44,868 bases of DNA from Akkermansiaceae bacterium (GCA_029866215.1 JARWZU010000034.1:1-44868), one strand, 5' to 3'. Shown: positions 14,633 to 23,593, numbered from the stretch's first letter. Numbers and translations: made by a program. Notes: a model not told the origin generated them from the sequence alone.

Positions 14633-14672
14633 GCCATGACCCCACCCCCGCGTGCGGGAGTGGGGTCATGGC
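14633..14672. other. Perfect-type hairpin overlapping the tRNA-Ser CCA end
   Basis: Positions 14633-14650 pair with 14655-14672 over 18 bp with one mismatch, around a 4-base loop. On the tRNA strand it begins within the GCCA end and could mark the 3' processing or termination point. It lacks a T run. Confidence 0.65.
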
Positions 14673-14687
14673 GGAGGGGGTGGGATT
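14668..14687 (+). repeat. Probable att site within tRNA-Ser 3' end
   Basis: This is the second copy of the 20-bp direct repeat. It includes the encoded CCA end and the acceptor/T-arm part of tRNA-Ser. A third copy marking the far end of an island was not found to the left within this window. Confidence 0.75.
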
Positions 14688-14756
14688 CGAACCCACGGAA
14701 CCTTTCGGCTCTCCAGTTTTCAAGACTGGCGCAATCGACCACTCTACCACCCCTCC
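14669..14756 (-). tRNA. tRNA-Ser (anticodon TGA)
   Basis: The 88-nt gene has encoded CCA. The acceptor stem GGAGGGG pairs with CCCCTCC. The anticodon stem CCAGT/ACTGG encloses loop CTTGAAA with anticodon TGA. The long class II variable arm (GAGAGCCGAAAGGTTCC) is typical of tRNA-Ser. The T arm is GTGGG-TTCGAAT-CCCAC. It serves as the likely integration site for the adjacent integrase module. Confidence 0.96.
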
Positions 14757-15000
14757 GGTGTTTGAATATCAACGATCTGAATCGCTGGGTTTCCTGATGT
14801 GCTGCGAGGCGAACGCCCTGCGGATAATCATCTCGCGAGAGCGTTGTAGGATGAACTTGGGGTAGATGGCAAGCGTTCTTGATGATTCTCGCTTGTTCTT
14901 TTTTACCACCGCCACCGGTGTGGTGGGTTCGGGATTCTCTTGGGATTTTCCTCGCAACTGCCGCGAGGCTCAGAGGTTATAGACAAGTAGCCATGCCATT

Positions 15001-16383
15001 ATGAAAAATCCTTGGATCTTCCCAGTTGCAACTTTGATCGTCGGTGCTGCCGTCGGCTACCTTTCCGGTAAAAACTCCGATTTTGCAGGGAATGCTGCTT
15101 CCCCGGAATCCTTCGCCCAGCGCACTCGCTCCAGCGAGCGTTCGTCGGCGGCCTCCGCGATCGGTGGTGCGAAGAAAAGCCGGATCGGCGGGGTAGCGGA
15201 CGTGGCTCGCTTGGCAGGGAACTCCAATCGGGTGCAGGCGTTGATGGATTTTTACGCGGGATTGACTGCGGAGCAATTGGCTGAGGAGGCGACCAAGCTC
15301 GATAATCTGCCGATGGGCGAACGGATGATGGCGTCGTTTTTGTTGTTTGGGCGCTGGGCAGAGGTGGACCCGACGGCCGCGATGGCATTTTCAAATACCA
15401 TGGGGATGGCGGGGGGCTTTGTGCGTCCGACCATTTTACAAAGTTGGGCGAGTGTGGATCCTGCGAATGCGGCGAAATACTTGAGCGTAAATCCCCGTGA
15501 ATTTGCGGTGATGGACATGATGGGTGGGTGGCGCGGCCGGGTGGGTGGACAGAGCGCTTCAGCGATCATCGCGACTGAGTGGGCGCGGCAAGATCCGGCA
15601 GCGGCCCTCGCGTGGGCGAGCTCACTGGAAAATGGTAAGGGTGATGCGATGAGCGCTGTGGTGGGTGAAGTGGCCAAGACTGATCCGCGGAAGGCTGCGG
15701 AGATGGTTGGCAAGATGGATGAGGGTGACCGTGCAGGCGCGTATCGGACGATCGCAGCGCAATACGGTGCCTTGAATTTCAATGAGGCTCAAGCGTGGGT
15801 CCGGACCTTACCGGCCGCGGATCAAGAGGCGGCGCTGGCTTCGGCGATCGGTGGGCTTTCTAATGGTGATCCCGCAGGTGCGGCCAAGCAGGTGAGTAGT
15901 CTGGCGGCAGGCGATGCCAAGGATCGTTTGATCGCGGATGTGGTGGGTCATCTTGCGCGGAAGGATCCGCAGGCGGCTGGGGATTTCTTGAAGGAGCAAG
16001 GCAGCAGCAAGGCGATGGGAGATGCTATGCGTCAGCTCATGCCCGCATGGACGCAGAAGAATCCGATTGCGGCGCTGGCGTTTGTGAATTCTTTCCAGCC
16101 GGGAACTGCGTATGACAGCGCGGCGCAAGCCTATGTGTGGAGCAATAACATTGGGTCACCAGCGGATCTGATCCAAGTGGCGGAGACCATCACCGACGAG
16201 GGAGATCGGAGCCGGACCATGGGGGTGGCGGCCATGAGATGGATGCGTGAAGATCCGACGGCGGCCAAGGCTTACATCGAAGCCTCGACGGCTCTGTCCG
16301 ACGAAGCGAAAAAATCGATCCTCGAAGGTCGTGGCATGTGGGGCGGCGGAGGTGGTAGCAGGAGACAAGGTGGGGGGAACTGA
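15001..16383 (+). CDS. Membrane-anchored helical-repeat protein with D-P-x-A-A motifs
   Basis: The 460-residue protein has an N-terminal signal anchor (WIFPVATLIVGAAVGYLSG), a linker, and then about eight units of 25-45 residues. Each is centred on a W-x-x-x-D-P-x-A-A motif: 'RWAEVDPTAAMAF', 'SWASVDPANAAKY', 'EWARQDPAAALAW', 'EVAKTDPRKAAEM', 'GLSNGDPAGAAKQ', 'HLARKDPQAAGDF', 'AWTQKNPIAALAF' and 'RWMREDPTAAKAY'. The pattern implies paired helices stacked into a solenoid. The C-terminus is a Gly/Arg-rich tail. I know of similar verrucomicrobial proteins only as uncharacterised. It stands alone, followed by a convergent gene. It probably acts as a protein-binding scaffold outside the inner membrane. 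Confidence 0.8.
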   Translation: MKNPWIFPVATLIVGAAVGYLSGKNSDFAGNAASPESFAQRTRSSERSSAASAIGGAKKSRIGGVADVARLAGNSNRVQALMDFYAGLTAEQLAEEATKLDNLPMGERMMASFLLFGRWAEVDPTAAMAFSNTMGMAGGFVRPTILQSWASVDPANAAKYLSVNPREFAVMDMMGGWRGRVGGQSASAIIATEWARQDPAAALAWASSLENGKGDAMSAVVGEVAKTDPRKAAEMVGKMDEGDRAGAYRTIAAQYGALNFNEAQAWVRTLPAADQEAALASAIGGLSNGDPAGAAKQVSSLAAGDAKDRLIADVVGHLARKDPQAAGDFLKEQGSSKAMGDAMRQLMPAWTQKNPIAALAFVNSFQPGTAYDSAAQAYVWSNNIGSPADLIQVAETITDEGDRSRTMGVAAMRWMREDPTAAKAYIEASTALSDEAKKSILEGRGMWGGGGGSRRQGGGN

Positions 16384-16420
16384 TTGATGTTCGTTTTTTG
16401 ATCGATAGGTTCGAATCATT

Positions 16421-17443
16421 TCAAACGGTGACTCTTGAGGGATTCACGGTTTGTTTTTTTGGGGGGGAGGATGATGGGTGTTGTTCGAGAACGAGGAATG
16501 CATCGCCCGCGCCGTGATGATCTGTGAGGAAATCGTGGGCTGCGTGGGGGGCGGTGGATTTTGATTTTGAGTGAGAGATGAGAAAATCACCGAAGGTCAT
16601 GAGGCGTTGTTGGGAGACCCATGGTTGGCTCCAATTTTGGAGGTCGGTGAAATTGACATCGGCGGTGAGGTCTTGGCGGCCGATGTTTTGATAGATGGCG
16701 AGACCCTCGAGTCGTTGTTGGAGGAGGTAGGCTCGGAGGGTTCCGTGGGGGCGGCGATGGTAGAGGGTTTCGGCCTCGGCCCCGTAGTCGATGGTGAGCA
16801 TTTTGCCCGACTTCCAGAGTGGCAGCCAGTCGGTGAGGTGACGGTGAAACGACTCGTGGACCTCGATGCGTTGGCCGATGGGATGCGAGGTTCGGAATCC
16901 GGATGATTCCGGCAGTGGGCCGAGCGGCATGAGCGACTCGCGCGGGACGTGTTGGTCCTCGAAGTGCACCGCGATTTCTTGCCAGCCTGTGGTGGTTTTT
17001 TCGAATCGGCGGACGGGGAAGGCATCGACCCATTCGTTTGAGTAGATCACTGCGTGTCCGTCGCAGGCGGTGAGGGCATCGTGGATCGTGTGGTGCCACG
17101 TTGCGCGGCTGCCGAGTCGGTGGCGTTGGATTTTGGTGAGTGGCTCGGAGGTTTCGACAAGGTGCAGGCGGGTTTTCCAGCGGGTGAGCGAGGGGAGCGA
17201 TTTCATCACGGCGGCAGCGAGTGCGCCAGTGCCGGGGCCGATTTCGATCAGGTTTCGGCAGCGGGATTCGCGGAGGGCTCGGTTGGCCCAAGTGGCGATC
17301 GCGAGGGCGGGGGTATTTGAAAGCATCGGTGCGGTGGTGAAGTCGCCGCCGTGGCCGATTGTTTGGATTTTGCGGGCGTAATAGCCGTGCTGGGGGTCGT
17401 GCAGGGCCTTGGCCATGAATTGCTCGAAGGGGATCGGTTTCAT
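16421..17443 (-). CDS. MidA/NDUFAF7-type SAM-dependent methyltransferase
   Basis: The 340-residue protein begins MKPIPFEQFMAKALHDPQHGYY, the family's typical opening. It contains the SAM-binding loop 'NLIEIGPGTGALAAAV', the conserved 'YSNEWVDAFPVRRF' segment, and the late motifs 'MLTIDYGAEAETLYH', 'GTLRAYLLQQR' and 'DLTADVNFTDL'. Mitochondrial NDUFAF7 methylates an arginine of complex I; bacterial substrates are largely undefined. It follows rpsP on the same strand, but a strong hairpin terminator lies between them. Confidence 0.88.
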   Translation of the reverse strand: MKPIPFEQFMAKALHDPQHGYYARKIQTIGHGGDFTTAPMLSNTPALAIATWANRALRESRCRNLIEIGPGTGALAAAVMKSLPSLTRWKTRLHLVETSEPLTKIQRHRLGSRATWHHTIHDALTACDGHAVIYSNEWVDAFPVRRFEKTTTGWQEIAVHFEDQHVPRESLMPLGPLPESSGFRTSHPIGQRIEVHESFHRHLTDWLPLWKSGKMLTIDYGAEAETLYHRRPHGTLRAYLLQQRLEGLAIYQNIGRQDLTADVNFTDLQNWSQPWVSQQRLMTFGDFLISHSKSKSTAPHAAHDFLTDHHGAGDAFLVLEQHPSSSPPKKQTVNPSRVTV

Positions 17444-17461
17444 GAGGGTGGGTGAGGCTCA

Positions 17462-17502
17462 AACAAAACAACCGCGATTCCTTGCGGAATGCGGTTGTTT
17501 GA
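17462..17502 (-). terminator. Terminator hairpin after rpsP
   Basis: Arms AAACAACCGC (17466-17475) and GCGGTTGTTT (17491-17500) enclose a second paired segment (ATTCC/GGAAT). On the minus strand the stem is followed by TTGTTTG. It lies about 25 bp past the rpsP stop and just before the MidA-type gene. Confidence 0.8.
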
Positions 17503-17525
17503 AAAGATGAAAATTGGAGGGCGAA

Positions 17526-17780
17526 TTAAGCCTTCGCAGCTGCGGTGCGGGCCTTGCGGATGATGCTGTTGACCGTTTCCGAAGGTTTTGCGCCGACGCC
17601 GAGCCATTTATCAGCGATGGCGAGGTCGATCGTGTAGTTCGTTCCTTCGAGAAGTGGGTCGTAGGTGCCGAGTTGCTCGATGAAACGTCCATCGCGACGT
17701 TTGCGGCTGTCAACAGCAACGATTTTATAGTAGGGGCGGTCTTTGGTTCCCTTGCGGTTGAGTCGGATGGATACGGACAT
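17526..17780 (-). CDS. rpsP: 30S ribosomal protein S16
   Basis: The 84-residue protein starts [21 protein letters not shown], the hallmark of bS16, with '[14 protein letters not shown]' and '[15 protein letters not shown]' also conserved. It helps assemble the 5' domain of 16S rRNA in the small subunit. The ATG at 17780 was chosen because it gives the exact family start; an upstream in-frame ATG at 17834 would add 18 unrelated residues. The common partners rimM, trmD and rplS are not adjacent. Upstream is glnD, 138 bp away, and downstream is its own terminator. Confidence 0.97.
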   Translation of the reverse strand: MSVSIRLNRKGTKDRPYYKIVAVDSRKRRDGRFIEQLGTYDPLLEGTNYTIDLAIADKWLGVGAKPSETVNSIIRKARTAAAKA

Positions 17781-17918
17781 GATGGAATCGTCTATTTCGT
17801 TTGCCCGAGAAATGGGCGGGGGCGGAAATTGCAAGATCTGGCGGGGAATGCCAAGCAGAATCTTACTGAAATTGGGGATTGGGGCAGATTTCGAGAAATT
17901 TCCGGTGATTTGTGAGAA

Positions 17919-20675
17919 TTAACCAGCGGTTTCTGGGCGGGCGATCAAGGCGGAGAACTCGTTTTGAAGTTGTGCGAGAAGGTCGGCGTCCTCGATTTTT
18001 TTGCCATCGGGGGTGGTGATGTAGAGCGTGTCCATGGCCACCCCTTTGTCCGTGCAAATCCGGGCGTGTGCGGTGTTCAGGTGATGAGAGTTGATCGTTT
18101 GGAAGAGGTCGTGGAGCAGGCCGATGCGGTCGAGGCCTTGGATTTCCACGGTCGTGCAGGTGGGGTGGAGTGAATTGCTCACAAAGGCGCGGACGGGGAC
18201 CGTGATGCCGTGATCCGAGCGGGGCTTGAGGAAGTTCACCTTCCGGCGGAGGAATTTCTCGGGGTCGTAGGTCTCGGCGATGAGGATGGCTTCGAAGGTT
18301 GCGAGGAATCGCTTGCGGATTGAAGCGTCGGAGACGGGTTCGAAGTTCGTGGTGCACACGCGGAAGATGTTCACCACGATTCCGTCGGTTCGCGTGAAGA
18401 GGTCGGCGGAAAGGATGTTGATTTGTTCGGATGCGAGGGTGCAGCAGATCTTTTCTAACAGGAGTGGTTTGTCGCGGGTGGCGAGGACGAGCTCGGTGTA
18501 GCCCTTGTCGGTGTGGTCGATCCACTTGATGCAGGACGCGAAGGGGTCGGAGGTTTCTGATTCGCGTTTCAGGAAGTGGCGGACCGTGCGGACTTGGGTG
18601 ACGATGTGTGGGGCCTGCCTGAAGTGGAACGCGGCGGCGGGCATGGCCGTGAAGTGTTGGTCGACGTCTGGGTGGTAGTCATCGCGCATCAGGCCGATTA
18701 CTTCGGCGCGCAGAGCGATGCGATCCGTATCGAGTTTTATCGAATAATTTTCGCTGCCATTTTCGAGGAAGTTTCGGGTGGCCGAGTGGAGTTGGAGCAT
18801 CAGGCTTTCCTTCCAGCTGGTCCAGCTTTCGGCGGAGGTTGCGTTGGAGTCCGCGAAGGTGAAGAGGAAAAGTGCGTCGAGGTTTGAGGGGGTTTTCACG
18901 ATGGCGGCGAACTCAGCGATGACGGCGGGGTCATCGAGGTTGCGGGTGGTTGCGGTGCGCCAGAAGCTCAGGTGGTTATCGACCAAGAACATGATGAGCG
19001 AGCGGCGTGCACCTTGGATTTGCAGGCGATTGCAGAGGCGGGCGGCGAGCATCGCGGAGCCGTCGGTGTGTTCGCGGACGTTTTCAGCGCGGCCAGTGTC
19101 ATGGAGGATGACGGCAAGGTAGAGCGCGTATGAGTCTTCGATTGCGTGAAATAACCTGCGGTAGATTTCGCGGCGCGGGTCGGTTTCGGCAATCAGTTGG
19201 TCGAGTTGATCGACGCAGCGGAGCGTGTGTTCGTCGGCGGTGTAGCGGTGGAAAAACTCGTGTTGGACGAGACAGTCGAGAGCGCCGAATTCTGGGAGGT
19301 AGCGGCCGAGAAATCCGACGCGGTGCATCTGACGGAGGGTGCCGGCGACTTCGCCTTTGCGTTCGAGGATTGCTTGGAGCGTTTGGCGGTTGGCCTTTGA
19401 GTAGCGGAATGGGCGGTCGATGTCGGCCCAGTGAGAGGTCACGAGTTTACGGATCGGCGGGCTGAGTCGGAGGCTGCGGAGTTGGCAGTGTTGGAAGAGC
19501 CGCATCATCCGGTTCGGGTCGTCTTTGAAGATTTCGGGGTTGGCTGGATAGATGCGGCCTTCTTGAGCGATGAAGCCATCGAACTCCTCGCGCTTTTTTT
19601 TCCGGAAGGTGAGGAACGAACGGAGGCTGTTTTCTGAGAGGTTTTCGTGTTCGATTTGGAAGCTCTCCATGATTGAGCCCGTGTGCTGATAGATATTGCG
19701 CGTGTGTCGGTAGTAGTCGCGCATGAATGCTTCCGTGCTGCGAAGGATGCTTTTTTGCGGGTAGGAGAAAGCGGTGGCGACGACGCCTTGGAGTTGGAGT
19801 GTGAGTTGGTCGGTCGCCTTCTCCGCGTGGTAGTGGAGTTCGTTGCGGACGCGGTGGAGGAAATCGTAGCCTTCCTCGAGTTCGCGGAGGGCGGTTTCCG
19901 TCAGGAGTTTCGCGTTGACGAGGTCAATGAGAGAAGAGGTGCCGCGTTTCACGAGGGCGACCCAATGGATGTTTTGGTAATCGCGCATGCCGCCGCAGCT
20001 TTCCTTGACGTTCGGTTCTTGGAGGAAAACGGTGCGCGAGTATTTCTGGTGGCGGTTGCGCAGGTCTTGGCGGCGGAGCTCGAAGAAGGCGGCTTGGTCC
20101 TTGCCGATGCATTCCTTGGCGAAGCGGGTTTGGAATTGAGCGAACAGTTTTGCATCCCCGGCGATGAGGCGTGCGTCCATGAGCGAGGTTTTGTTTTCTT
20201 GATCCAGCCTTGCTTCTTCGATGCATTCAGGGATCGAGCGGCAGGCTTGACCGACCTTGAATCCGACATCCCACAGGAGGTAGAGCACATTTTGGACGAG
20301 CTCTTGGAGTGGGGGTGGCAGTTTCGTTGATGCGCGGGGAAGCAGGAAAAGGATGTCGATGTCCGAGCGCGGGTTGAGTGTGCTGCGGCCATATCCGCCG
20401 GTGGCGACGAGGGCGATGGGAAGTGGGGCGTCGTTACTGGTGCGGAGTGACGCTTCAAGGATCGAGCTGAGCACGAGATCGATCAGGGCGGCGCGGGCAC
20501 GTGCGATTTCGAGGCCGCCTGCTCCGGCGCGGTGTTGGAGTTTGATCCGGTGCTCCTCGACTTTGAGAAACTTCTTGTAGAGGTCGATGCGCTCGGAGGG
20601 CGAGAGTTGTACCTCCAACGCGGGTCTGAGGGCCTCCTTGGCGTGATCTTCCAAGGTCTTGAGGTGGGTGAGCAT
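17919..20675 (-). CDS. glnD: [Protein-PII] uridylyltransferase / uridylyl-removing enzyme
   Basis: The 918-residue protein has the nucleotidyltransferase motif 'GGYGRSTLNPRSDIDI' (residues 93-108) and the GlnD middle region ('YDFLHRVRNELHYHAEKATDQLTL'). An HD phosphohydrolase domain with 'LAVILHDTGRAENVREHTDGS' follows. Two C-terminal ACT domains begin near 'YTELVLATRDKPLLLEKIC' and 'CTTVEIQGLDRIGLLHDLF'. It adds UMP to PII under nitrogen limitation and removes it when glutamine binds the ACT domains. The start at 20675 (MLTHLKTLED) is preferred over 20870, since the upstream part overlaps psd and encodes unrelated sequence. psd ends 40 bp upstream, so they are probably co-transcribed. Confidence 0.92.
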   Translation of the reverse strand: MLTHLKTLEDHAKEALRPALEVQLSPSERIDLYKKFLKVEEHRIKLQHRAGAGGLEIARARAALIDLVLSSILEASLRTSNDAPLPIALVATGGYGRSTLNPRSDIDILFLLPRASTKLPPPLQELVQNVLYLLWDVGFKVGQACRSIPECIEEARLDQENKTSLMDARLIAGDAKLFAQFQTRFAKECIGKDQAAFFELRRQDLRNRHQKYSRTVFLQEPNVKESCGGMRDYQNIHWVALVKRGTSSLIDLVNAKLLTETALRELEEGYDFLHRVRNELHYHAEKATDQLTLQLQGVVATAFSYPQKSILRSTEAFMRDYYRHTRNIYQHTGSIMESFQIEHENLSENSLRSFLTFRKKKREEFDGFIAQEGRIYPANPEIFKDDPNRMMRLFQHCQLRSLRLSPPIRKLVTSHWADIDRPFRYSKANRQTLQAILERKGEVAGTLRQMHRVGFLGRYLPEFGALDCLVQHEFFHRYTADEHTLRCVDQLDQLIAETDPRREIYRRLFHAIEDSYALYLAVILHDTGRAENVREHTDGSAMLAARLCNRLQIQGARRSLIMFLVDNHLSFWRTATTRNLDDPAVIAEFAAIVKTPSNLDALFLFTFADSNATSAESWTSWKESLMLQLHSATRNFLENGSENYSIKLDTDRIALRAEVIGLMRDDYHPDVDQHFTAMPAAAFHFRQAPHIVTQVRTVRHFLKRESETSDPFASCIKWIDHTDKGYTELVLATRDKPLLLEKICCTLASEQINILSADLFTRTDGIVVNIFRVCTTNFEPVSDASIRKRFLATFEAILIAETYDPEKFLRRKVNFLKPRSDHGITVPVRAFVSNSLHPTCTTVEIQGLDRIGLLHDLFQTINSHHLNTAHARICTDKGVAMDTLYITTPDGKKIEDADLLAQLQNEFSALIARPETAG

Positions 20676-20715
20676 TTGGGAGTGAATGAGATTGAGGATT
20701 TGCCGCTGGCGGTGG

Positions 20716-21609
20716 TCAAGCGGAGCGGCCCATGCGGGTCCCGACGCGGGCGTAGAGTTCGACTTGCTGGGACGAATGTTCGAGGAGGTCGTTTTCCAAT
20801 TCGATGGCACCCGGTTCGAACAGCGTGAGGGTCGATGAGCCGCCAAAGGCAAAGTAACCTTTTTCGACACCCTTGGTCACGAATTCTCGGGGGGGGAACG
20901 TTTGTTGGATCGTGCCGACGCAAGTTGCGCCGATTTCCATGCAGAGAACCGTTCCGAACTGCTCGGTTTTGAGCTCGGTGATCGTGCGTTTGTTCGTCCA
21001 AAGGTAATCGAGACGTTGGCGAAGAGCGATGGGTGAAACCGAAAACAATGGGCCAGCGATCGTGCGCGTGGGGCCGGGGATTCCGGCAGCGGGAAAGTGG
21101 AAGCGGTGGTAATCGACCGGGCAAAGCCGTGAGAGGACCAAGGACCCATTGGCATAGCGGGCTGCTAGATCGGAGTCGCCCAGCAGGGTGGGCAGGTCGA
21201 ATCGTTGGCCTTTTACGAAGACGCCGCGGATTTCTGAAGCCTTTGTGAAGCCGAGGTGTCTGCCGTCTGCGGGGAACACCACGCTGTGTGGGTCGGGGTC
21301 GATCGGGCGGGCGGAGGGCTTGAGTTTTCGGAAGAAAAACTCGTTGAAGCTCTGGAATGAGTCGGGAGAATCGGCGAAATCGTTGGGGTCGAGGCCGTAG
21401 TGCGCGATGAATGGTGCCACGCGGGCGGCCGACTTCGCGGTGCTCATGCGGTGGCCATACCAGGAGGAAAAGAACGGGCGCTTCACGAAGGCATTGAGCG
21501 AGATCGCGCCGAGTGGGTGGCCGTAAGTCCAACGCAAGAACCCCTCGCCGTAGACTTGTTCGGTTTCGAGGTTACCGGTGTGTCGGTTGAAGTAGCGGAT
21601 AGGTTCCAC
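20716..21609 (-). CDS. psd: Phosphatidylserine decarboxylase
   Basis: The protein makes phosphatidylethanolamine from phosphatidylserine at the inner membrane. It is a pyruvoyl enzyme cleaved at Gly-Ser; here the site is 'FGGSSTLTLFEPG' near the C-terminus, giving a short alpha chain of about 40 residues. Other family segments are 'SFNEFFFRKLKP', 'VVFPADGR' and 'CPVDYHRFHFPAAG'. The GTG at 21609 gives 'VEPIRYFNRHTGNLETEQVYGE', which resembles the start of chlamydial Psd. An ATG at 21699 would add 30 residues and leave only 35 bp to the divergent gene. It is upstream of glnD on the same strand. Confidence 0.92.
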   Translation of the reverse strand: MEPIRYFNRHTGNLETEQVYGEGFLRWTYGHPLGAISLNAFVKRPFFSSWYGHRMSTAKSAARVAPFIAHYGLDPNDFADSPDSFQSFNEFFFRKLKPSARPIDPDPHSVVFPADGRHLGFTKASEIRGVFVKGQRFDLPTLLGDSDLAARYANGSLVLSRLCPVDYHRFHFPAAGIPGPTRTIAGPLFSVSPIALRQRLDYLWTNKRTITELKTEQFGTVLCMEIGATCVGTIQQTFPPREFVTKGVEKGYFAFGGSSTLTLFEPGAIELENDLLEHSSQQVELYARVGTRMGRSA

Positions 21610-21734
21610 GAGAGTGGTTGTAGTCGCGGGGCTGGCAAATCGCAACGGCGAATCAAAAAACCATCGGGCGGTAAATGCGAGCAATCTTGGCAATTTCACT
21701 TGCGCGGGGCAGGGGGCTGCCTTATCCGGATCTC

Positions 21735-22322
21735 ATGAATTTTCGTGCTGTCTGCCTTTTACTCGGCAGTCTGATTTTCATTTCCTGTGAGAAGCGAAGT
21801 GAAATTACCGTGACCGAAACTCGTGAAGTGACGACGCGGGACGTGGCCCCAAAGCTTTTCGCTACCAGTGATGAGCGGTTTCGTGACGCAAAGCCGAGTC
21901 CGGTCAAGGGCGATACCCCCGAGGGTTGGTTGGTGCTGCCAGCCTCACAATTTCGTTTACTGAACTATCGGTTTGGTGAGAGTGGCATGGGTGAGGTTTG
22001 GGTTTCCCTCGCCTCGGGGACCGTACTCGACAACGCCAACCGCTGGCTAAAACAATTCGAAGCGAGTCCACTGGACCAAGCTGCGTTGCGCCAGTTGCCG
22101 ACACTCAATCTCGCAGGGGCCAAGGGAGTTTTTGTGAAGGCTGAGGGCGACTACGCGGGTGGGATGGGAGCACCGGCCAAGCCTGGATTTGGCCTTGCGG
22201 GGGTCATTGCCTCGGTCAAGGGGCAGATCCTCACCGTCAAGATGGTCGGGCCAAAGGCTGAGGTTGACGCCGCGAAGCCCGTGCTTGAGCGCTTCACCCA
22301 AAGCCTTCGTATGGCTGAATGA
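21735..22322 (+). CDS. Uncharacterised lipoprotein upstream of ResB/CcsA genes
   Basis: The 195-residue protein has a lipoprotein signal (VCLLLGSLIFISC, lipid Cys18). The mature part contains 'PEGWLVLPASQFRLLNYRFG', 'GEVWVSLASGTVLDNANRWLKQF' and 'LTVKMVGPKAEVDAAKPVLERFTQSL', a layout like other small lipoproteins that report on membrane stress, but I recognise no named family. It precedes resB by 38 bp on the same strand and may belong to the cytochrome c maturation operon. The start ATG at 21735 is preferred over 21675 because it places the signal peptide at the N-terminus. Confidence 0.75.
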   Translation: MNFRAVCLLLGSLIFISCEKRSEITVTETREVTTRDVAPKLFATSDERFRDAKPSPVKGDTPEGWLVLPASQFRLLNYRFGESGMGEVWVSLASGTVLDNANRWLKQFEASPLDQAALRQLPTLNLAGAKGVFVKAEGDYAGGMGAPAKPGFGLAGVIASVKGQILTVKMVGPKAEVDAAKPVLERFTQSLRMAE

Positions 22323-22360
22323 TTCGCCGATCAACCCCGTATGATTTTTTGTAATTGACC

Positions 22361-23593
22361 ATGGATCTCACCAAAGCACCATCTCCCCAGAAATCCGCGA
22401 AACCTTTGTTCGAGGGGGTTTTTGATCTTCTTTCTGGGTTTGGACTTGCGACGGTCACGCTGCTTCTATTGGGGTTGTTGACTTGGTTTGCGACGCTCGA
22501 GCAAATCGACAACGGGCTCTATCCCACGCTCACGAAGTATTTCGACTGGAAGTCCATTTTCCTGTTTCCGGAGATCAATGGCAAGATGGTTCCACTGCCG
22601 TTGCCAGGAGGTTATTGGGTTTGTGCAGTTCTGTTAGTGAATCTGATCTTGGGCGGTGTCATCCGGATCCGCAAGGGATGGAGGCACTATGGCAACTTGA
22701 TTGCTCATTTCGGCATCATCTTCATGCTGGTGGGCGGCGGGGTGGCCCATCATTTTTCCGAACGTGGCAACATGGCGATCGGCGAGGGGGAGTCCTCAAA
22801 CGTCGCGGAAGATTATTTTGAATACGTCGTCGAAGTTTCCGAGATTAAGGACGGCAAGACTGGAAAAATCCATGTCATTCGTGGCAAGGACATTGATGAC
22901 CTTCAGGGTAAAGCATTCCGGACCTTTCGGTTGCCGGAGTTGCCGTTCGACCTGCAGCTCACCCATTATTTCAAGAATGCCGTGCCAGTTTCTGCCAACG
23001 AGCGTGCGCCTGACCATTCACAAGACATACCCGATGGCTACTATCTGATGGAAAAGCCGAAGCTGGCGAAGGCGGAGGAGGCTGAGCGTTACACCGCAGC
23101 TTGCTATGCGAGAATCCTTGGGCGCGACGGGGTGAAGTCTGACCCGTTTATTTTGGCGGGGGCAAGTTTCCATCCATTTACCTATCGCTGCCAAGATCGG
23201 GTTTTCACGGTGGACATGCGCAAGCGGCAGTGGGTGATGCCATTCACGCTGAAGCTCGACCGATTCACTGCGGCGTTTCATCCGGGGACGATGCGGCCCT
23301 CCAAGTTTGTGAGTAAGGTGACTCGCCTTGAAAACGGCAGCGAAGCCAAGGTAACGATCCAGATGAACGAGCCAATGCGCTATGAGGGCATGACATTTTT
23401 TCAGGCGAGTTATGGGCCACCAGGAGCAGGTCCCGAATCCAAGATGTATTCGGTCTTTGAAGTGGTGAAAAATCCTGCTGACAAGTGGCCGGAGTATAGC
23501 CTCTGGATTGTCGCTTTGGGAATGGCAGTCACCTTTCTTTTAAAGCTTGGCTCGTTCCTTGCCGCAAGCTCACGCAAAAATCGTCATGTCTAA
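22361..23593 (+). CDS. ResB-like cytochrome c biogenesis protein
   Basis: The 410-residue membrane protein has N-terminal helices ('FGLATVTLLLLGLLTWFATLEQ', 'YWVCAVLLVNLILGGVIRI', 'IAHFGIIFMLVGGGVAHHF'). A large periplasmic domain follows, with 'MRYEGMTFFQASYGPP', typical of ResB, and a final helix 'SLWIVALGMAVTFLL'. With CcsA it forms the system II haem-handling and apocytochrome ligation complex. The last 8 bases overlap the ccsA start. The ATG at 22361 was chosen over a TTG at 22355. Confidence 0.88.
   Translation: MDLTKAPSPQKSAKPLFEGVFDLLSGFGLATVTLLLLGLLTWFATLEQIDNGLYPTLTKYFDWKSIFLFPEINGKMVPLPLPGGYWVCAVLLVNLILGGVIRIRKGWRHYGNLIAHFGIIFMLVGGGVAHHFSERGNMAIGEGESSNVAEDYFEYVVEVSEIKDGKTGKIHVIRGKDIDDLQGKAFRTFRLPELPFDLQLTHYFKNAVPVSANERAPDHSQDIPDGYYLMEKPKLAKAEEAERYTAACYARILGRDGVKSDPFILAGASFHPFTYRCQDRVFTVDMRKRQWVMPFTLKLDRFTAAFHPGTMRPSKFVSKVTRLENGSEAKVTIQMNEPMRYEGMTFFQASYGPPGAGPESKMYSVFEVVKNPADKWPEYSLWIVALGMAVTFLLKLGSFLAASSRKNRHV

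Noticed and set aside
14391-14865. Open frames crossing tRNA-Ser on both strands
   Set aside because: They translate the tRNA gene itself and the att duplicate, a common false positive.
14900-14945. Terminator hairpin near ACCACCGCCACCGGTGTGGTGG
   Set aside because: The stem is imperfect and the T run precedes it on the plus strand, so it does not terminate in either direction.
13045-15000. A complete prophage
   Set aside because: Only integrase and excisionase-like genes are present; no capsid, terminase, tail or lysis genes occur in the window.
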